A stretch of 64,000 bases of DNA from Paracoccaceae bacterium (GTDB lineage: Bacteria; Pseudomonadota; Alphaproteobacteria; Rhodobacterales; Rhodobacteraceae), in the NCBI GenBank assembly GCA_014872815.1, contig WKFK01000014.1:186001-250000 (forward strand), read 5' to 3'. The notes below the pieces were generated by a model. The model saw only the letters and a list, made by a program, of their open reading frames with translations. It was not told the DNA's origin and made no database searches. Positions 28,095 through 38,336 of this stretch are shown here, piece by piece (position 1 is the stretch's first letter; each line of letters begins with the position of its first letter). The position numbers and the translations under genes are program-made.

Positions 28095-29176
28095 GTGCGC
28101 AGAATCCAATTTGGAGCAGCCTGCCGGTGCCTGCATTGGTCGTGGATGAAACTGATGTGATCCTGCGGATCAACCCGGCGGCGGAGATGTTTTTGAACGC
28201 TTCGTCCAAGTCCATGGTGGGGCAACCAATCTGGGACAAGGTGATGATTGATGCGCCGCTTGAGGAAGCGTTTCATCGGGCGCGGGAACATGGCACCCCA
28301 CTGTTTGTGAATGATGCGGACATTGGCACCGGGGATGGGCCGCCAATGCAGTGCAATTTGCAGATTGCACCGTTGGCGGATGCGCCGGGAGAAATGCTGT
28401 TTTTGATTTCCAGTCGGGAGCTGGCTGGGCGGATGACACGCAGCCATTCTGTAAAATCTTCGGCCAAATCCGCCATTGGTATGGCGGAAATGCTGGCGCA
28501 TGAGATCAAGAACCCGCTGGCAGGCATCACGGGTGCGGCACAGCTTTTGTCGATGAACCTGAGCCCGGATGATCTGGAGCTGACCGATCTGATTGTGGAA
28601 GAGAGCCGCCGGATTGTGAAGCTGTTGGAGCAGGTGGAGCAGTTTGGCAACCTGTCGTTGCCGCAGCGAAAGCCGGTGAACATTCACGATGTGCTGGACC
28701 GTGCGCGGCGGTCTGCGCTGGTGAGTTATGGCGCACATATGCAGATTATCGAGGATTATGACCCGTCCTTGCCGCCCGCCGAAGGGGATGCGGATCAGCT
28801 GCTGCAAGTGGTGCTCAACCTTTTGAAGAACGCCAGTGAAGCCGCTGTAAAATCAGGAACAATTCGTATTCGGACTTTCTACGAGCATAGCTTCCGTTTG
28901 CGGCGGGCAGATGGCACCGGGCAGCCGTTGCCATTGCAAATCGAGATCATCGATGACGGACCCGGCCTGCCGGATGACCTTAAGGGGGACGTGTTTGATC
29001 CCTTTGTGTCGGGGCGGGAAAACGGCACCGGGCTTGGCCTCGCCTTGGTCAGCAAAATCATTTCCGATCATGGTGGCATGATCACGGTGGACTCCGTGCC
29101 CGGGCGCACGGTTTTCAAACTCTCGCTTCCGCGGGCAAGCAAAGACACACTCAAAGCATATGAGGAGAGCCTCTGA
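28091..29176 (+). CDS. ntrB: Nitrogen regulation sensor kinase NtrB
   Basis: 361 residues, cytoplasmic. PAS domain at about 5-115, the phospho-acceptor histidine in [16 protein letters not shown] (about residue 137), the N-box [10 protein letters not shown] and the G-boxes DDGPGLP and GTGLGLALV. It phosphorylates NtrC under nitrogen limitation under PII control. ATG 28091 overlaps the dusB stop. The longer frame from 27953 is a run-on inside dusB. Confidence 0.95.
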   Translation: MSAQNPIWSSLPVPALVVDETDVILRINPAAEMFLNASSKSMVGQPIWDKVMIDAPLEEAFHRAREHGTPLFVNDADIGTGDGPPMQCNLQIAPLADAPGEMLFLISSRELAGRMTRSHSVKSSAKSAIGMAEMLAHEIKNPLAGITGAAQLLSMNLSPDDLELTDLIVEESRRIVKLLEQVEQFGNLSLPQRKPVNIHDVLDRARRSALVSYGAHMQIIEDYDPSLPPAEGDADQLLQVVLNLLKNASEAAVKSGTIRIRTFYEHSFRLRRADGTGQPLPLQIEIIDDGPGLPDDLKGDVFDPFVSGRENGTGLGLALVSKIISDHGGMITVDSVPGRTVFKLSLPRASKDTLKAYEESL

Positions 29177-30540
29177 TGGATGGCACGGTTCTGGTTGCAG
29201 ATGATGATCGCACAATCCGCACGGTTTTGACGCAGGCACTCACGCGGGCGGGGTGCAAGGTGCATGCCACCTCGTCTCTTACCACGCTGATGCGCTGGGT
29301 CGGTGAGGGCAAGGGGGATGTGGTGATCACCGATGTGATGATGCCGGATGGCAATGGGTTGGAAATGTTGCCAAAGATTTCCGAGGACCGCCCCGGCCTG
29401 CCAGTGATCGTGATCTCGGCGCAGAACACCATAATGACGGCCATTCAAGCGGCAGAAGCCGAGGCGTATGATTATTTGCCCAAGCCGTTTGACCTGCCGG
29501 ATCTGATGAAGCGGACCGGGAAAGCGCTGGAGCAGAAACGACGGGCGCCTTCTGCGCCTGTGGCGGAAGATGAGCGGCCGGATGAGCTGCCTTTGGTAGG
29601 GCGTACGGCTGCGATGCAGGCGCTTTATCGCTTGGTGGCGCGGGTGATGAATACCGATTTGCCGGTGCTGATCTCTGGTGAAAGTGGAACGGGCAAGTCG
29701 CTGATTGCGAAAGAAATTCACGATTTTTCGGATCGGCGAAACCTGCCGTTTGTGGTGGTGAATGCCGCGGACCTGAGTGATTTGGAAGGCCCCGCGAAGG
29801 TTTTGGCAAAGGCCAAGGGCGGCACCATTCTGTTTGACGAGATTGGCGATATTGATGATGAGGTGCAGGCCCGTATTGTGCGCATGATGGACACGCCGGG
29901 GGAGCATTATCCGCGGTTTATGGCCACCAGTCAGGTGAATTTGAACGCGGCGATGGACAGCGGTTCCGTGCGGCAGGATCTGTATTATCGATTGAACGGT
30001 GCGGCGATCCACGTGCCGGCGTTGCGTGAGCGCGTGGACGACATCCCGCTGCTGGTGGAGCACTTCCTCAATCGGGCAGAGCGGGAAGGCGCGCCGATGC
30101 GGGTGTTCTCGGATGAGGCGATGGAGTTGTTCCGGGCCTACAGCTGGCCGGGCAATGTGCGTCAGTTGGAAAACGCGGTGCGTCGGTTGGTGCTGACCGC
30201 GCAGGCCGAGGAGGTCACGCGGGGAGAGGCCGAAATGATGTTGGGCGCGCAGCCTCAGGCGGGGCCGCTTCTGGGCGGTGACGACAGTGAAAAACTGTCG
30301 GCCTCTGTGGCGCGGCATTTGCGTCGGTATTTTGACCTGCATGGCAATATGCTGCCACCGGCGGGGCTCTACGCGCGCATTCTGCGGGAGATCGAACTGC
30401 CGCTCATTGAGATCGCGCTGGACGCGACTGGGGGCAATCAGGCGAAATGTGCTGATTTGCTGGGGATCAACCGGAATACACTTCGTAAAAAAATCACTGA
30501 TTTGGATATTCACGTGACACGCCGCCGCAAATTGATGTAA
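29176..30540 (+). CDS. ntrC: Nitrogen response regulator NtrC lacking GAFTGA
   Basis: 454 residues. Receiver domain at 1-115 with the phospho-aspartate in [14 protein letters not shown]+ domain with Walker A GESGTGKS (about 168) and Walker B ILFDEIGD (about 220); Fis-type HTH at the end ([15 protein letters not shown]). Only about 52 residues separate the first glycine of Walker A from the Walker B aspartate, roughly 19 fewer than I recall for E. coli NtrC, and no GAFTGA loop is present. R. capsulatus NtrC also lacks this loop and works with sigma70-type RNA polymerase. The start shares one base with the ntrB stop. Confidence 0.95.
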   Translation: MDGTVLVADDDRTIRTVLTQALTRAGCKVHATSSLTTLMRWVGEGKGDVVITDVMMPDGNGLEMLPKISEDRPGLPVIVISAQNTIMTAIQAAEAEAYDYLPKPFDLPDLMKRTGKALEQKRRAPSAPVAEDERPDELPLVGRTAAMQALYRLVARVMNTDLPVLISGESGTGKSLIAKEIHDFSDRRNLPFVVVNAADLSDLEGPAKVLAKAKGGTILFDEIGDIDDEVQARIVRMMDTPGEHYPRFMATSQVNLNAAMDSGSVRQDLYYRLNGAAIHVPALRERVDDIPLLVEHFLNRAEREGAPMRVFSDEAMELFRAYSWPGNVRQLENAVRRLVLTAQAEEVTRGEAEMMLGAQPQAGPLLGGDDSEKLSASVARHLRRYFDLHGNMLPPAGLYARILREIELPLIEIALDATGGNQAKCADLLGINRNTLRKKITDLDIHVTRRRKLM

Positions 30541-30660
30541 AAAGGCCACATAAGCGTGGCGCGCGGGCCGCACTCCGAAAAAATGAGTCGGAACCTTGAA
30601 TGCGCCACAGAATATGGCGGTGGGCCGCGAAGGCGGTACCAAATCAATTGAGGAAGTCGG

Positions 30661-32925
30661 GTGTCGAGCCGGACAGTGACCAGTCATTGGGCGCGTTTCC
30701 AGCGCCTGCGCAGGCAAAGGCGTGTCCAGAATGCCGCAACTTTGGGGTTGGTGGTTCTGGGGCCGGTGCTGGCGCTCGCGACCTTCCTTGTGCTCGGTCC
30801 TTTTGACCTTGGCGCGTCCTCCAATGGCCTGCGGGCGATTCTTCTCGCTGATCTTGTCTATGTGCTCGTGGTGGCGACCTTAGTGTTGCAAAACGTCATG
30901 CGCGCGATTGCGTCGCGGCGGGCTAAATCGGTTGGCTCGCGGTTGCATCTGCGTCTGACGGGGGCGTTTGCGCTTTTGGCGCTGGTGCCAGCGGTGACTG
31001 TGGCGGTTTTTGCTGGTCTGACGCTGAACATTGGTCTGGAAGGCTGGTTCAGCGAACGGGTGCGTCAGGTGGTCGGCAACTCGCTGTCGGCTGCGCAGGC
31101 CTATGAACAGGAACATATCGTTGGATTGGAAGAGGATGCCGGGTTGCTGGCGGATTTTCTGAACGACAACAAGCGACGCAGTTTTGGCCTGGATGCCGGG
31201 GAAGTGCGGGTGTTGCTGGCCTCCGGTCAGGTGCAAATTCAGCGTGGCCTGAAAGAAGCCTTTGTGATCGACAGCGCCGGTGAAATTCAAGCGCGCGGCG
31301 AGCGGTCTTACCTGTTTGATTATGAGAAGCCCACTGAGGCGGACATGCAGGTGGCGATTGATCAAGGCTCGGTGATCATTCGCGATCTGGACAACAACGA
31401 GATGCGGGCGCTGGTGCGGCTGGACGCGTTTTTGGATCGGTTCCTGTACATCAGTCGTGAAGTGGACGCCGAGATTTTCCAGCTTTTGGATGATACGCAG
31501 GCCAGTGCCCGGCTGTATTCGCAGTTGGAAAGCGAGCGCGGGCAGCGGCTGTTTGAATTTGGCATGATCTATTTGGGCTTTGCGCTGATCCTTGTGTTGG
31601 CGGCGATCTGGATGGGCATGTGGTTTGCGGAACGGCTGTCGCGACCGGTAGGGCGGCTGACTGGCGCGGCGCAACGCGTGGGCGCGGGTGATCTGGATGT
31701 GCGCGTGATGGAAGAGGATGGTGACGATGAAATCGCCATGTTGAGCCGGTACTTCAACCAGATGACCCGGCAGTTGAAGGCTCAGCGGGAAACGTTGCTG
31801 GACAACACGCGGCAGATTGATCGGCGGCGGCGCATGTTTGACTCCGTCTTGAGTTCTGTAACGTCCGGCGTGGTGGGGCTGGACAGCGAAGGCAAGGTGG
31901 CCTTTGTAAACCGCTCCGCACAAAGTCTGTTGGACTGGGACGAGGACCGGCAAGACATGCCATTGACACTGGCGGTGCCGGAGTTTGGTCCGTTGCTGGA
32001 GGAGTTGCAGTCCGGCGGGAAAGAGTTTGCCCAGGAAGAGATCAAGGTCAGCCGGTCAGGACGGTTGGAAAATCTTTTGGTGCGCGTGTCGACCCGGCGG
32101 CGGGAGGATGGATCGCTGGAAGGCTATGTGGTTGCTTTTGACGATGTGACGGATCTGGTTACGGCGCAGCGCATGGCGGCTTGGGGCGATGTGGCCCGGC
32201 GCATTGCCCATGAGATCAAGAACCCGCTGACGCCTATTCAGTTGAGTGCGGAGCGTATTCGGCGCAAGTTTGCCAGCAAAGTTGGCGAAGAGAGCGATCA
32301 GCTTGAGCAGATGACCGAGGTCATTGTACGTCAGACGAATGACCTGCGTCGGATCGTGGATGAGTTCTCCAAGTTTGCACGGATGCCGGAGCCAGAACGC
32401 AAGTCGGTTGAGGTGGTGGAGCTGGTATCCGGCGCGGTGCTTTTGCAAGAAGCGGGACAGCCGAATGTGCGGTTTGTGAGAGATATTTGCAAAGGGCCAA
32501 TGGCGGCGGATCTGGACGCGACGATGATTTCTCAGGCCTTGACCAACTTGATCAAGAATGCCGGGGAAGCCATTGAAACCTTGCAGGAAAAAGGTGCGCC
32601 GGACGGGTTTGTTCCTGAAATACATGTGCGTTTGATCCGCGAAGAGGATCAGGCGGTGGTGCGGATTGCGGACAACGGTATTGGCCTGCCAGAAGATCGC
32701 GCACGTTTGTTTGAACCCTATGTCACCACGCGGGACAAGGGCACGGGTCTTGGTCTCCCGATTGTGAAAAAGATCATCGAAGAGCACGGTGGGCAGCTCG
32801 CGCTGCTGGATGCGCCGGTGTTTGACAACAATTCCCACGCAGGTGCGATGGCCGAAGTTCGGCTGCCGCTGTCTCAGCAGGCTGTGGCTGCGATGGAATC
32901 CAAAGAGAGCGAGCGAGTATTATGA
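30661..32925 (+). CDS. ntrY: Membrane sensor histidine kinase NtrY
   Basis: 754 residues. Several N-terminal membrane segments (about 20-150), a periplasmic stretch, another helix (about 298-320), a HAMP domain, a PAS domain (about 390-490), then the kinase core with [18 protein letters not shown] (histidine at about residue 518), LTNLIKNAGEA and GTGLGLPIV. Pairs with NtrX to control nitrogen and redox or envelope responses in Alphaproteobacteria. Start GTG 30661 is preceded by TGAGGAAGTC. A 120-bp gap separates it from ntrC, so it may have its own promoter. Confidence 0.95.
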   Translation: MSSRTVTSHWARFQRLRRQRRVQNAATLGLVVLGPVLALATFLVLGPFDLGASSNGLRAILLADLVYVLVVATLVLQNVMRAIASRRAKSVGSRLHLRLTGAFALLALVPAVTVAVFAGLTLNIGLEGWFSERVRQVVGNSLSAAQAYEQEHIVGLEEDAGLLADFLNDNKRRSFGLDAGEVRVLLASGQVQIQRGLKEAFVIDSAGEIQARGERSYLFDYEKPTEADMQVAIDQGSVIIRDLDNNEMRALVRLDAFLDRFLYISREVDAEIFQLLDDTQASARLYSQLESERGQRLFEFGMIYLGFALILVLAAIWMGMWFAERLSRPVGRLTGAAQRVGAGDLDVRVMEEDGDDEIAMLSRYFNQMTRQLKAQRETLLDNTRQIDRRRRMFDSVLSSVTSGVVGLDSEGKVAFVNRSAQSLLDWDEDRQDMPLTLAVPEFGPLLEELQSGGKEFAQEEIKVSRSGRLENLLVRVSTRRREDGSLEGYVVAFDDVTDLVTAQRMAAWGDVARRIAHEIKNPLTPIQLSAERIRRKFASKVGEESDQLEQMTEVIVRQTNDLRRIVDEFSKFARMPEPERKSVEVVELVSGAVLLQEAGQPNVRFVRDICKGPMAADLDATMISQALTNLIKNAGEAIETLQEKGAPDGFVPEIHVRLIREEDQAVVRIADNGIGLPEDRARLFEPYVTTRDKGTGLGLPIVKKIIEEHGGQLALLDAPVFDNNSHAGAMAEVRLPLSQQAVAAMESKESERVL

Positions 32926-34343
32926 GTGACATTCTGATCGTAGATGACGAACGCGATATCCGGGAATTGATTTCGGATATTTTGAAGGACGAAGGCTACA
33001 CTACACGGCTTGCGGGCAACTCAGACGACGCCATGGCTGAAGTGACCAGCGCGCAACCGGCGCTGATGATCCTCGATATCTGGCTCAAAGACAGCAACAT
33101 GGATGGGATCGATATCCTGAAGGCTGTCAAAAATGACTATCCGGAAGTTCCAGTGGTCATCATCTCAGGGCACGGAAATATCGAGATTGCGGTCGCGGCG
33201 ATCAAGCAAGGTGCCTATGACTTTATTGAGAAGCCGTTCAATATTGACCAGCTCTTGGTGGTGATTAAGCGCGCGATGGAGACCAGCCGTCTGCGCCGAG
33301 AAAACACAGAGCTGAAGCGGCAAGACAGCAAACCGACAGATCTGATTGGGGAAAGTGCGGCGTTCCGCGGTCTGATTTCGCAGTTGGATAAGGTCACGCG
33401 CTCCAACGGCCGGGTGATGCTGACCGGGCCGGCGGGCGTTGGGAAGGACGTGGCGGCGCGTTATATTCACGCAAATTCCAATCGGGCAGGTGCACCATTT
33501 GTCACAGTGTCTTGCGCGGGTATGGACCCGGATCGCGTTGAGGAAATTCTGTTTGGACGCGAGAGCGCGGAGCGCGGGGTGGAAACCGGCCTGCTGGAAC
33601 AAGCCAATGGCGGTGTGATCTATTTTGACGAAGTGGCGGATATGCCGCTTGCGGCGCAGAGCAAAATCCTTCGGGTTTTGGTGGATCAACAATTCGCACG
33701 CGTTGGTGGTGCCAAGAAGGTGCGGGTGGATTTGCGGGTGATCTCGTCAACCAATCGCAATTTGAAACAAGCGATTGATGCCGGCGAGTTCCGGGAAGAG
33801 TTGTACCACCGCCTAAACGTTGTGCCGATTTCTGTGCCGTCTCTGGAAGAGCGGCGAGAGGACATTCCGGCCTTGGCCGCGTATTTCCTGAACCAGTTGC
33901 ATGAGGCACAGGGCTTGCCTTTGCGTGAGCTGAGCGCGGATGCGGCGGCATTGATGCAGACAATGGTCTGGCCAGGCAATGTGCGTCAGCTCAAAAATCT
34001 GATCGAACGGGTTTTGATTTTGGGAGACGGGCAAGGCGAGATTGAATGCCGCGAGCTGCCTGGGGAAAGTGAAGCGCCTGCCGAAGAAGGACGCGTTGTG
34101 CTTTCTGGTGCTTTGGCAACTTTGCCGTTGCGCGAAGCGCGAGAAGCCTTTGAACGCGAGTACCTGCTCACTCAGATCAATCGTTTTGGGGGTAATATCA
34201 GTCGCACCGCCAGTTTCGTTGGCATGGAGCGCAGTGCATTGCACCGCAAACTAAAATCGTTGGGCGTTGTCACGTCAAACAAAGCAGGCGCGCGGGTTGC
34301 GCATGTGTCTGGTGAGGAAGAGGTTGAGCGGGAAGCCGGGTAA
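32922..34343 (+). CDS. ntrX: Response regulator NtrX without GAFTGA
   Basis: 473 residues. Receiver domain at 1-120 (LMILDIWLKDSNMDG holds the phospho-aspartate); AAA+ core with GPAGVGKD (about 166) and VIYFDEVADMP (about 230); Fis-type HTH near the end (ASFVGMERSALHRKLKSLG). The position where GAFTGA would be reads AERGVETGLLEQA, so sigma54 contact is not expected, which is common for NtrX. The start overlaps the ntrY stop by 4 bp. Confidence 0.95.
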   Translation: MSDILIVDDERDIRELISDILKDEGYTTRLAGNSDDAMAEVTSAQPALMILDIWLKDSNMDGIDILKAVKNDYPEVPVVIISGHGNIEIAVAAIKQGAYDFIEKPFNIDQLLVVIKRAMETSRLRRENTELKRQDSKPTDLIGESAAFRGLISQLDKVTRSNGRVMLTGPAGVGKDVAARYIHANSNRAGAPFVTVSCAGMDPDRVEEILFGRESAERGVETGLLEQANGGVIYFDEVADMPLAAQSKILRVLVDQQFARVGGAKKVRVDLRVISSTNRNLKQAIDAGEFREELYHRLNVVPISVPSLEERREDIPALAAYFLNQLHEAQGLPLRELSADAAALMQTMVWPGNVRQLKNLIERVLILGDGQGEIECRELPGESEAPAEEGRVVLSGALATLPLREAREAFEREYLLTQINRFGGNISRTASFVGMERSALHRKLKSLGVVTSNKAGARVAHVSGEEEVEREAG

Positions 34344-34363
34344 CTTGGCCTCCCGCCAATTGA

Positions 34364-34795
34364 TCAGATCGGTTTTGTCAGATCGATGAGCACGCGTCCG
34401 TTGTCGGTGCGAAGACCACAGATATTGGGGCTGAGTTCCGGCGCAACGGTTATCGGAGCGTATGAGCGTCCGGCGAGTTGTTCGTCTTTACAGTAGGGGA
34501 TGGTCACACGAGCATATCCCTTGCTTTGCATACATTCGCGTGCCGCGGTGTAACGACGTCCCTCGTTCACGTCGTAGCTTTCGGGGCGTTGACCAATGAC
34601 TTCTCCAGCGGCGTTATAGATCGGCCACCAGTCGGTCACGATCCAAGGGGGGAATTCGTCCGCCGCCAAACGGTTGCACTGTGCCTGATCCACATTGCGT
34701 TCGGTTTTTGTTTTGCCCGGCTGGTACATGGTTGAGAACTCGGTGCAGCCTGACAACGCCACCAACAAGCAACCGGTTAATAAAGGTTTTTTCAT
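34364..34795 (-). CDS. Lipoprotein with conserved C-terminal cysteine-containing module
   Basis: 143 residues. Signal peptide with lipobox LVALSGC (lipidated Cys at about 17). The C-terminal half is related to the next gene: a REC..SKGYARVTIPYCKDEQLAGRSYAP segment, then a P.ICGLR..NG core and a terminal DLTKPI. The four cysteines after the lipobox could form disulphides in the periplasm. Function unknown. It lies opposite to and between ntrX and trkA, and is read after the paralog at 34820 with a 24-bp gap, so the two are probably one operon. Confidence 0.75.
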   Translation of the reverse strand: MKKPLLTGCLLVALSGCTEFSTMYQPGKTKTERNVDQAQCNRLAADEFPPWIVTDWWPIYNAAGEVIGQRPESYDVNEGRRYTAARECMQSKGYARVTIPYCKDEQLAGRSYAPITVAPELSPNICGLRTDNGRVLIDLTKPI

Positions 34796-34819
34796 GAGAA
34801 GGTCCTTGGCTGTGGCGGA

Positions 34820-35302
34820 TCAAATGGGCTTGCTGAGGTCTACCAGTGCCACACCACCGTTTTGGGCGCGAATGGCACAGAGATTGGGGGCGGGCTTTGG
34901 CGCGCCTTTTACGGGGGCGAATTGCCGGCCGGCCAATTGTTCATTGGTGCAAACGGGGTGTGTCACAGCCGTATAGCCTTTGAGAGACATACAGTCGCGT
35001 CGGTGTTCGGCCCGCATTCCGGCGTTGATGTCCCGTACTTGCACGTGGTTGCCGCCGTAATACCCGGGATACCCGCCCCAAGTTCCTCCCACATAACCGC
35101 CATAGCCACCATGGTATCCGCCGTACACGGTGGTGGTGAAGGCAGCGGAAGGGAATAATCTGTTGGCTTCGACGGAACAGGCCGTGTCGTCACGTGACGC
35201 CGTTTCGCGGGAGACCCCTGGTTTTGCAAACCCGGAATAGGATGTTGGGCTGCAGGCGGTCAGAGTTAAGGCCAAAACACCGAGGATCGAAAGTGTCCGC
35301 AT
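34820..35302 (-). CDS. Lipoprotein paralog with Gly/Tyr-rich insert
   Basis: 160 residues. Signal peptide with lipobox LTLTAC (Cys at about 17), a Gly/Tyr-rich middle (about 60-90: repeats of GGY and related), then the same C-terminal module as the neighbour: RDCMSLKGYTAVTHPVC, NEQLAGRQFAPV, NLCAIRAQNG, DLSKPI. ATG 35302 has AGGTGAG before it; the GTG at 35311 lies inside that ribosome site and is rejected. Tandem duplication followed by divergence of the middle part. Function unknown. Confidence 0.75.
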   Translation of the reverse strand: MRTLSILGVLALTLTACSPTSYSGFAKPGVSRETASRDDTACSVEANRLFPSAAFTTTVYGGYHGGYGGYVGGTWGGYPGYYGGNHVQVRDINAGMRAEHRRDCMSLKGYTAVTHPVCTNEQLAGRQFAPVKGAPKPAPNLCAIRAQNGGVALVDLSKPI

Positions 35303-35435
35303 GAGACTCACCTATGAAGCAAATACTTGATACTTAAGCGATCAAAGCCGTTATGACCGAATGGGTCAATGGTAACAATTGACCTGATTGGCGGCTTCTG
35401 GCATGGCTGAGGGCCGAAACCCTAGAGGGAAGCAC

Positions 35436-36812
35436 ATGAAGGTCATTATCTGTGGGGCTGGTCAAGTGGGGTGGCAGATTGCGCGCCATTTGTCTGGTGA
35501 AAACAACGACGTTACCGTTGTTGATAACAACCCGGAGTTGGTGCGACGCGCCACGGATACGCTCGATGTGCAAGGGATTGCAGGCTTCGCGAGCTACCCA
35601 GACGTCTTGGACCGAGCAGGCGCGCGGGATGCGGACATGGTGATTGCTGCGACTTACTCGGATGAGGTCAATATGGTGACCTGCCAAGTTGCGCATTCGG
35701 TTTTTTCGGTGCCTCGCAAGATCGCGCGTTTGCGCAGCCAATCGTATCTGGATGTGCTGTATTCGGATCTGTACCGCCGGGATCACATGCCAATTGACGT
35801 GGTGATTTCACCGGAGCGGGAAGTGGCGGATGCGGCTTTGAAGCGTTTGGCGACGCCGACAGCTTTTGATGCTGAAACGTTTCTAGGCGGCAAGATCCAG
35901 ATGTTGGGTTTGACGCTGGATGAAGACTGTCCGGTTGTGAACACGCCTTTGCGGCAGCTGACTGATCTTTTCTCCACGCTGAGCGCGGTTGTTGTGGGGG
36001 TGCGCCGCGGCGGAACGCTGATCGCGCCCGAACCAGGCGATCAGTTGTTTGTTGGTGACGACATTTATGTTTTCACTTTGGCCGAAGACGTGAGCCGGAC
36101 CATGGAAGTGTTTGGCAAGCAGCAAAAAAAGCAAGAGCGCGCGGTCATTGTCGGCGGCGGAAATGTGGGTCTTATGGTGGCGCAGCGGCTTGAGGCTAGC
36201 GCATCGCGTATTCGCACAAAGATTATTGAGCGGGATCGCAAGGTGGCTGAGCGCGCGGCAGAGGCGCTTGAGCGGACCATTGTGTTGAACGGGGACGGCA
36301 TGGATGTGGCCTTGCTTGCAGAAGCGGGGGTGGATCGGGCGGATGCGGTTTTGGCCGTAACCGATGATGATAAAACCAACATGTTGGCGTCGGTGCGTTC
36401 AAAATCCGCGGGTTGTCCGCTGGCGATTTCCTTGATCAATGACCCCACGCTCGCACCACTTATGACGCCGCTGGATATTGACGCGTTTATCAACCCGCGC
36501 GCCACGACGGTGAGCTCGATCCTGCGTCACATCCGCCATGGGCGCGTGAAAGATGTGTATTCGGTGGGGGACACGGAAGCCGAGATCATTGAGGCAGAGG
36601 TGTTGTCTACGTCACCAATTGCTGGACAGATGGTCCGCGATATTGATTTTCCGGAAGGCGTGTTGATTGGGGCGATTTTAAAGGGGACGGAGGTCGTCAA
36701 ACCCAAAGGCGGTACGCGCATCAATGAGGGTGATATTATTGTCCTGTTCTCGCTGACTGCAGATGTGCCGGAAGTGGAGCGGCTGTTGCAGGTCTCCATC
36801 GACTTTTTCTAA
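35436..36812 (+). CDS. trkA: Trk potassium uptake regulatory subunit TrkA
   Basis: 458 residues, two tandem NAD-binding/RCK halves. The first Rossmann motif is GAGQVGWQIARHL (about 7-19) and the second VGGGNVGLMVAQRL (about 238-251); each half ends with an RCK-C domain. Cytoplasmic ring that gates TrkH. ATG 35436 (MKVIICGAGQVG) was chosen. trkH follows after 3 bp. Confidence 0.96.
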   Translation: MKVIICGAGQVGWQIARHLSGENNDVTVVDNNPELVRRATDTLDVQGIAGFASYPDVLDRAGARDADMVIAATYSDEVNMVTCQVAHSVFSVPRKIARLRSQSYLDVLYSDLYRRDHMPIDVVISPEREVADAALKRLATPTAFDAETFLGGKIQMLGLTLDEDCPVVNTPLRQLTDLFSTLSAVVVGVRRGGTLIAPEPGDQLFVGDDIYVFTLAEDVSRTMEVFGKQQKKQERAVIVGGGNVGLMVAQRLEASASRIRTKIIERDRKVAERAAEALERTIVLNGDGMDVALLAEAGVDRADAVLAVTDDDKTNMLASVRSKSAGCPLAISLINDPTLAPLMTPLDIDAFINPRATTVSSILRHIRHGRVKDVYSVGDTEAEIIEAEVLSTSPIAGQMVRDIDFPEGVLIGAILKGTEVVKPKGGTRINEGDIIVLFSLTADVPEVERLLQVSIDFF

Positions 36813-36815
36813 GCC

Positions 36816-38336
36816 ATGAGATTGGGCCTGTCACAAATTCCGCTGCTGGTGCAGATGGTGTTGTTTTCCGGCGCCATGATGTTTGTGCCTGCGGTGTTGG
36901 CGACCTATCAAGATCAGCATTTTGTGGCGCGCATGTTCTTTTATGGCGGCATTCTGGTGCTGTTCACCTGTGTTTTGATCGCGATCGCCATCCAAGGCAC
37001 AAAGCGTCGAGCGCGGACCTCTGACAACCTGAAAGCGCTGTTCTTTGCCATCACGCTTCTTCCTGCTGTGCTGGCATGGCCGATGTATGAGGCGTTGGAC
37101 GTTGTGCCGTTTGTGGATGTGTATTTTGAGATGGTCAGCAGCCTGACCACGACAGGTATGACGATTTACGAGCCTGCCAGCATGCTGGTGGATCCGCTGC
37201 ATCTTTGGCGCGGTATGGTGGGTTGGCTTGGTGGTCTGTTGATGTGGATTGCTGCGGCCGCGGTTTTGGCCCCTTTGAGCCTTGGCGGATTTGAAGTGAC
37301 CGCAATTGGGGAGCCAGGGCAGGTGAGCAACAGCATTGGCCATATGCAGCGTGCACACCCAATGAAGCGGTGGAGCAAAGCGTCACAGGCACTTGTGCCG
37401 ATTTATGCGGGGCTGACGTTTGCCTTGGCGGTGATGCTGATCATCCTTGGGGACAGTCCTTTTGTGGCGACCATGCATGCCATGGCCACCATGTCGACCA
37501 GTGGGATCTCTGCGGTAGGCGGCGTTGGCGCCAGCGTGAGTGGCGTCCCCGGGGAGATGGTGATCTTTTTGTTTCTGCTGTTTGCCCTGGCGCGTGGGAC
37601 GTTTAGTTCGGACACAGGATCAGTTCGGCGGAACAATCTTTGGGAAGACCCTGAGTTGCGTCTGGGATTTCTGATTGTGGCCATCGTGCCCACGGCGCTG
37701 TTTATGCGCCATTGGGTGGGCGCGTTTGAAGGAGACGCGACGCAAGACCCGGCGGCGGCGCTAAAGGCGGCCTGGGGCGGCTTGTTCACTGTGATGAGTT
37801 TCCTGACAACCACTGGCTTTCAAAGTGGTGAATGGGAGGTGGCACGTGAGTGGAGTGGATTGTCAGCACCGGGTTTGATCCTGATGGCGTTGGCCATGGT
37901 GGGCGGCGGTGTTGCGACCACTGCGGGAGGCGTGAAGCTCTTGCGGGTGTATGCGCTCTATGTGCAGGGCTTGGGCGAAATGGAACGACTGGTACATCCA
38001 AATGTTGTGCTGGGGCGGCGTAGAACAGGCGCGCGGCAGATCCGTCGCAAAGGCGCTGTGATTGCCTGGGTGTTTTTTATGCTGTTTGCGCTGTCGATCG
38101 CGACGGTGACCATTGCGTTGGCTCTGCTTGGCAATGATTTTCAGGAAGCAACCATTCTGGCAATTGCCGCACTCACCACAGCGGGGCCGCTGACGCAAAT
38201 TGCCGGAGAGTTCCCAATCGCGATTTCGTCGCTTGGCGTCGCAGAAAAGCTTATTTTATGTGCAGCCATGACTTTCGGGAGGCTGGAGGCATTGGCCATC
38301 ATCGCATTGATTTCACCGGATTTGTGGCAGAAATGA
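36816..38336 (+). CDS. trkH: Trk-type potassium uptake membrane subunit
   Basis: 506 residues with about ten membrane helices. The four selectivity-filter loops are visible: LTTTGMTIY (about 110), MSTSGISAV (about 226), LTTTGFQSG (about 330) and LTTAGPLTQ (about 452). Forms the K+ channel gated by TrkA. Directly downstream of trkA in the same operon. Confidence 0.95.
   Translation: MRLGLSQIPLLVQMVLFSGAMMFVPAVLATYQDQHFVARMFFYGGILVLFTCVLIAIAIQGTKRRARTSDNLKALFFAITLLPAVLAWPMYEALDVVPFVDVYFEMVSSLTTTGMTIYEPASMLVDPLHLWRGMVGWLGGLLMWIAAAAVLAPLSLGGFEVTAIGEPGQVSNSIGHMQRAHPMKRWSKASQALVPIYAGLTFALAVMLIILGDSPFVATMHAMATMSTSGISAVGGVGASVSGVPGEMVIFLFLLFALARGTFSSDTGSVRRNNLWEDPELRLGFLIVAIVPTALFMRHWVGAFEGDATQDPAAALKAAWGGLFTVMSFLTTTGFQSGEWEVAREWSGLSAPGLILMALAMVGGGVATTAGGVKLLRVYALYVQGLGEMERLVHPNVVLGRRRTGARQIRRKGAVIAWVFFMLFALSIATVTIALALLGNDFQEATILAIAALTTAGPLTQIAGEFPIAISSLGVAEKLILCAAMTFGRLEALAIIALISPDLWQK

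Noticed and set aside
29068..30717. 549-codon open frame antisense to ntrC
   Set aside because: His/Arg-rich translation lacking any motif; the ntrC frame has complete domains.
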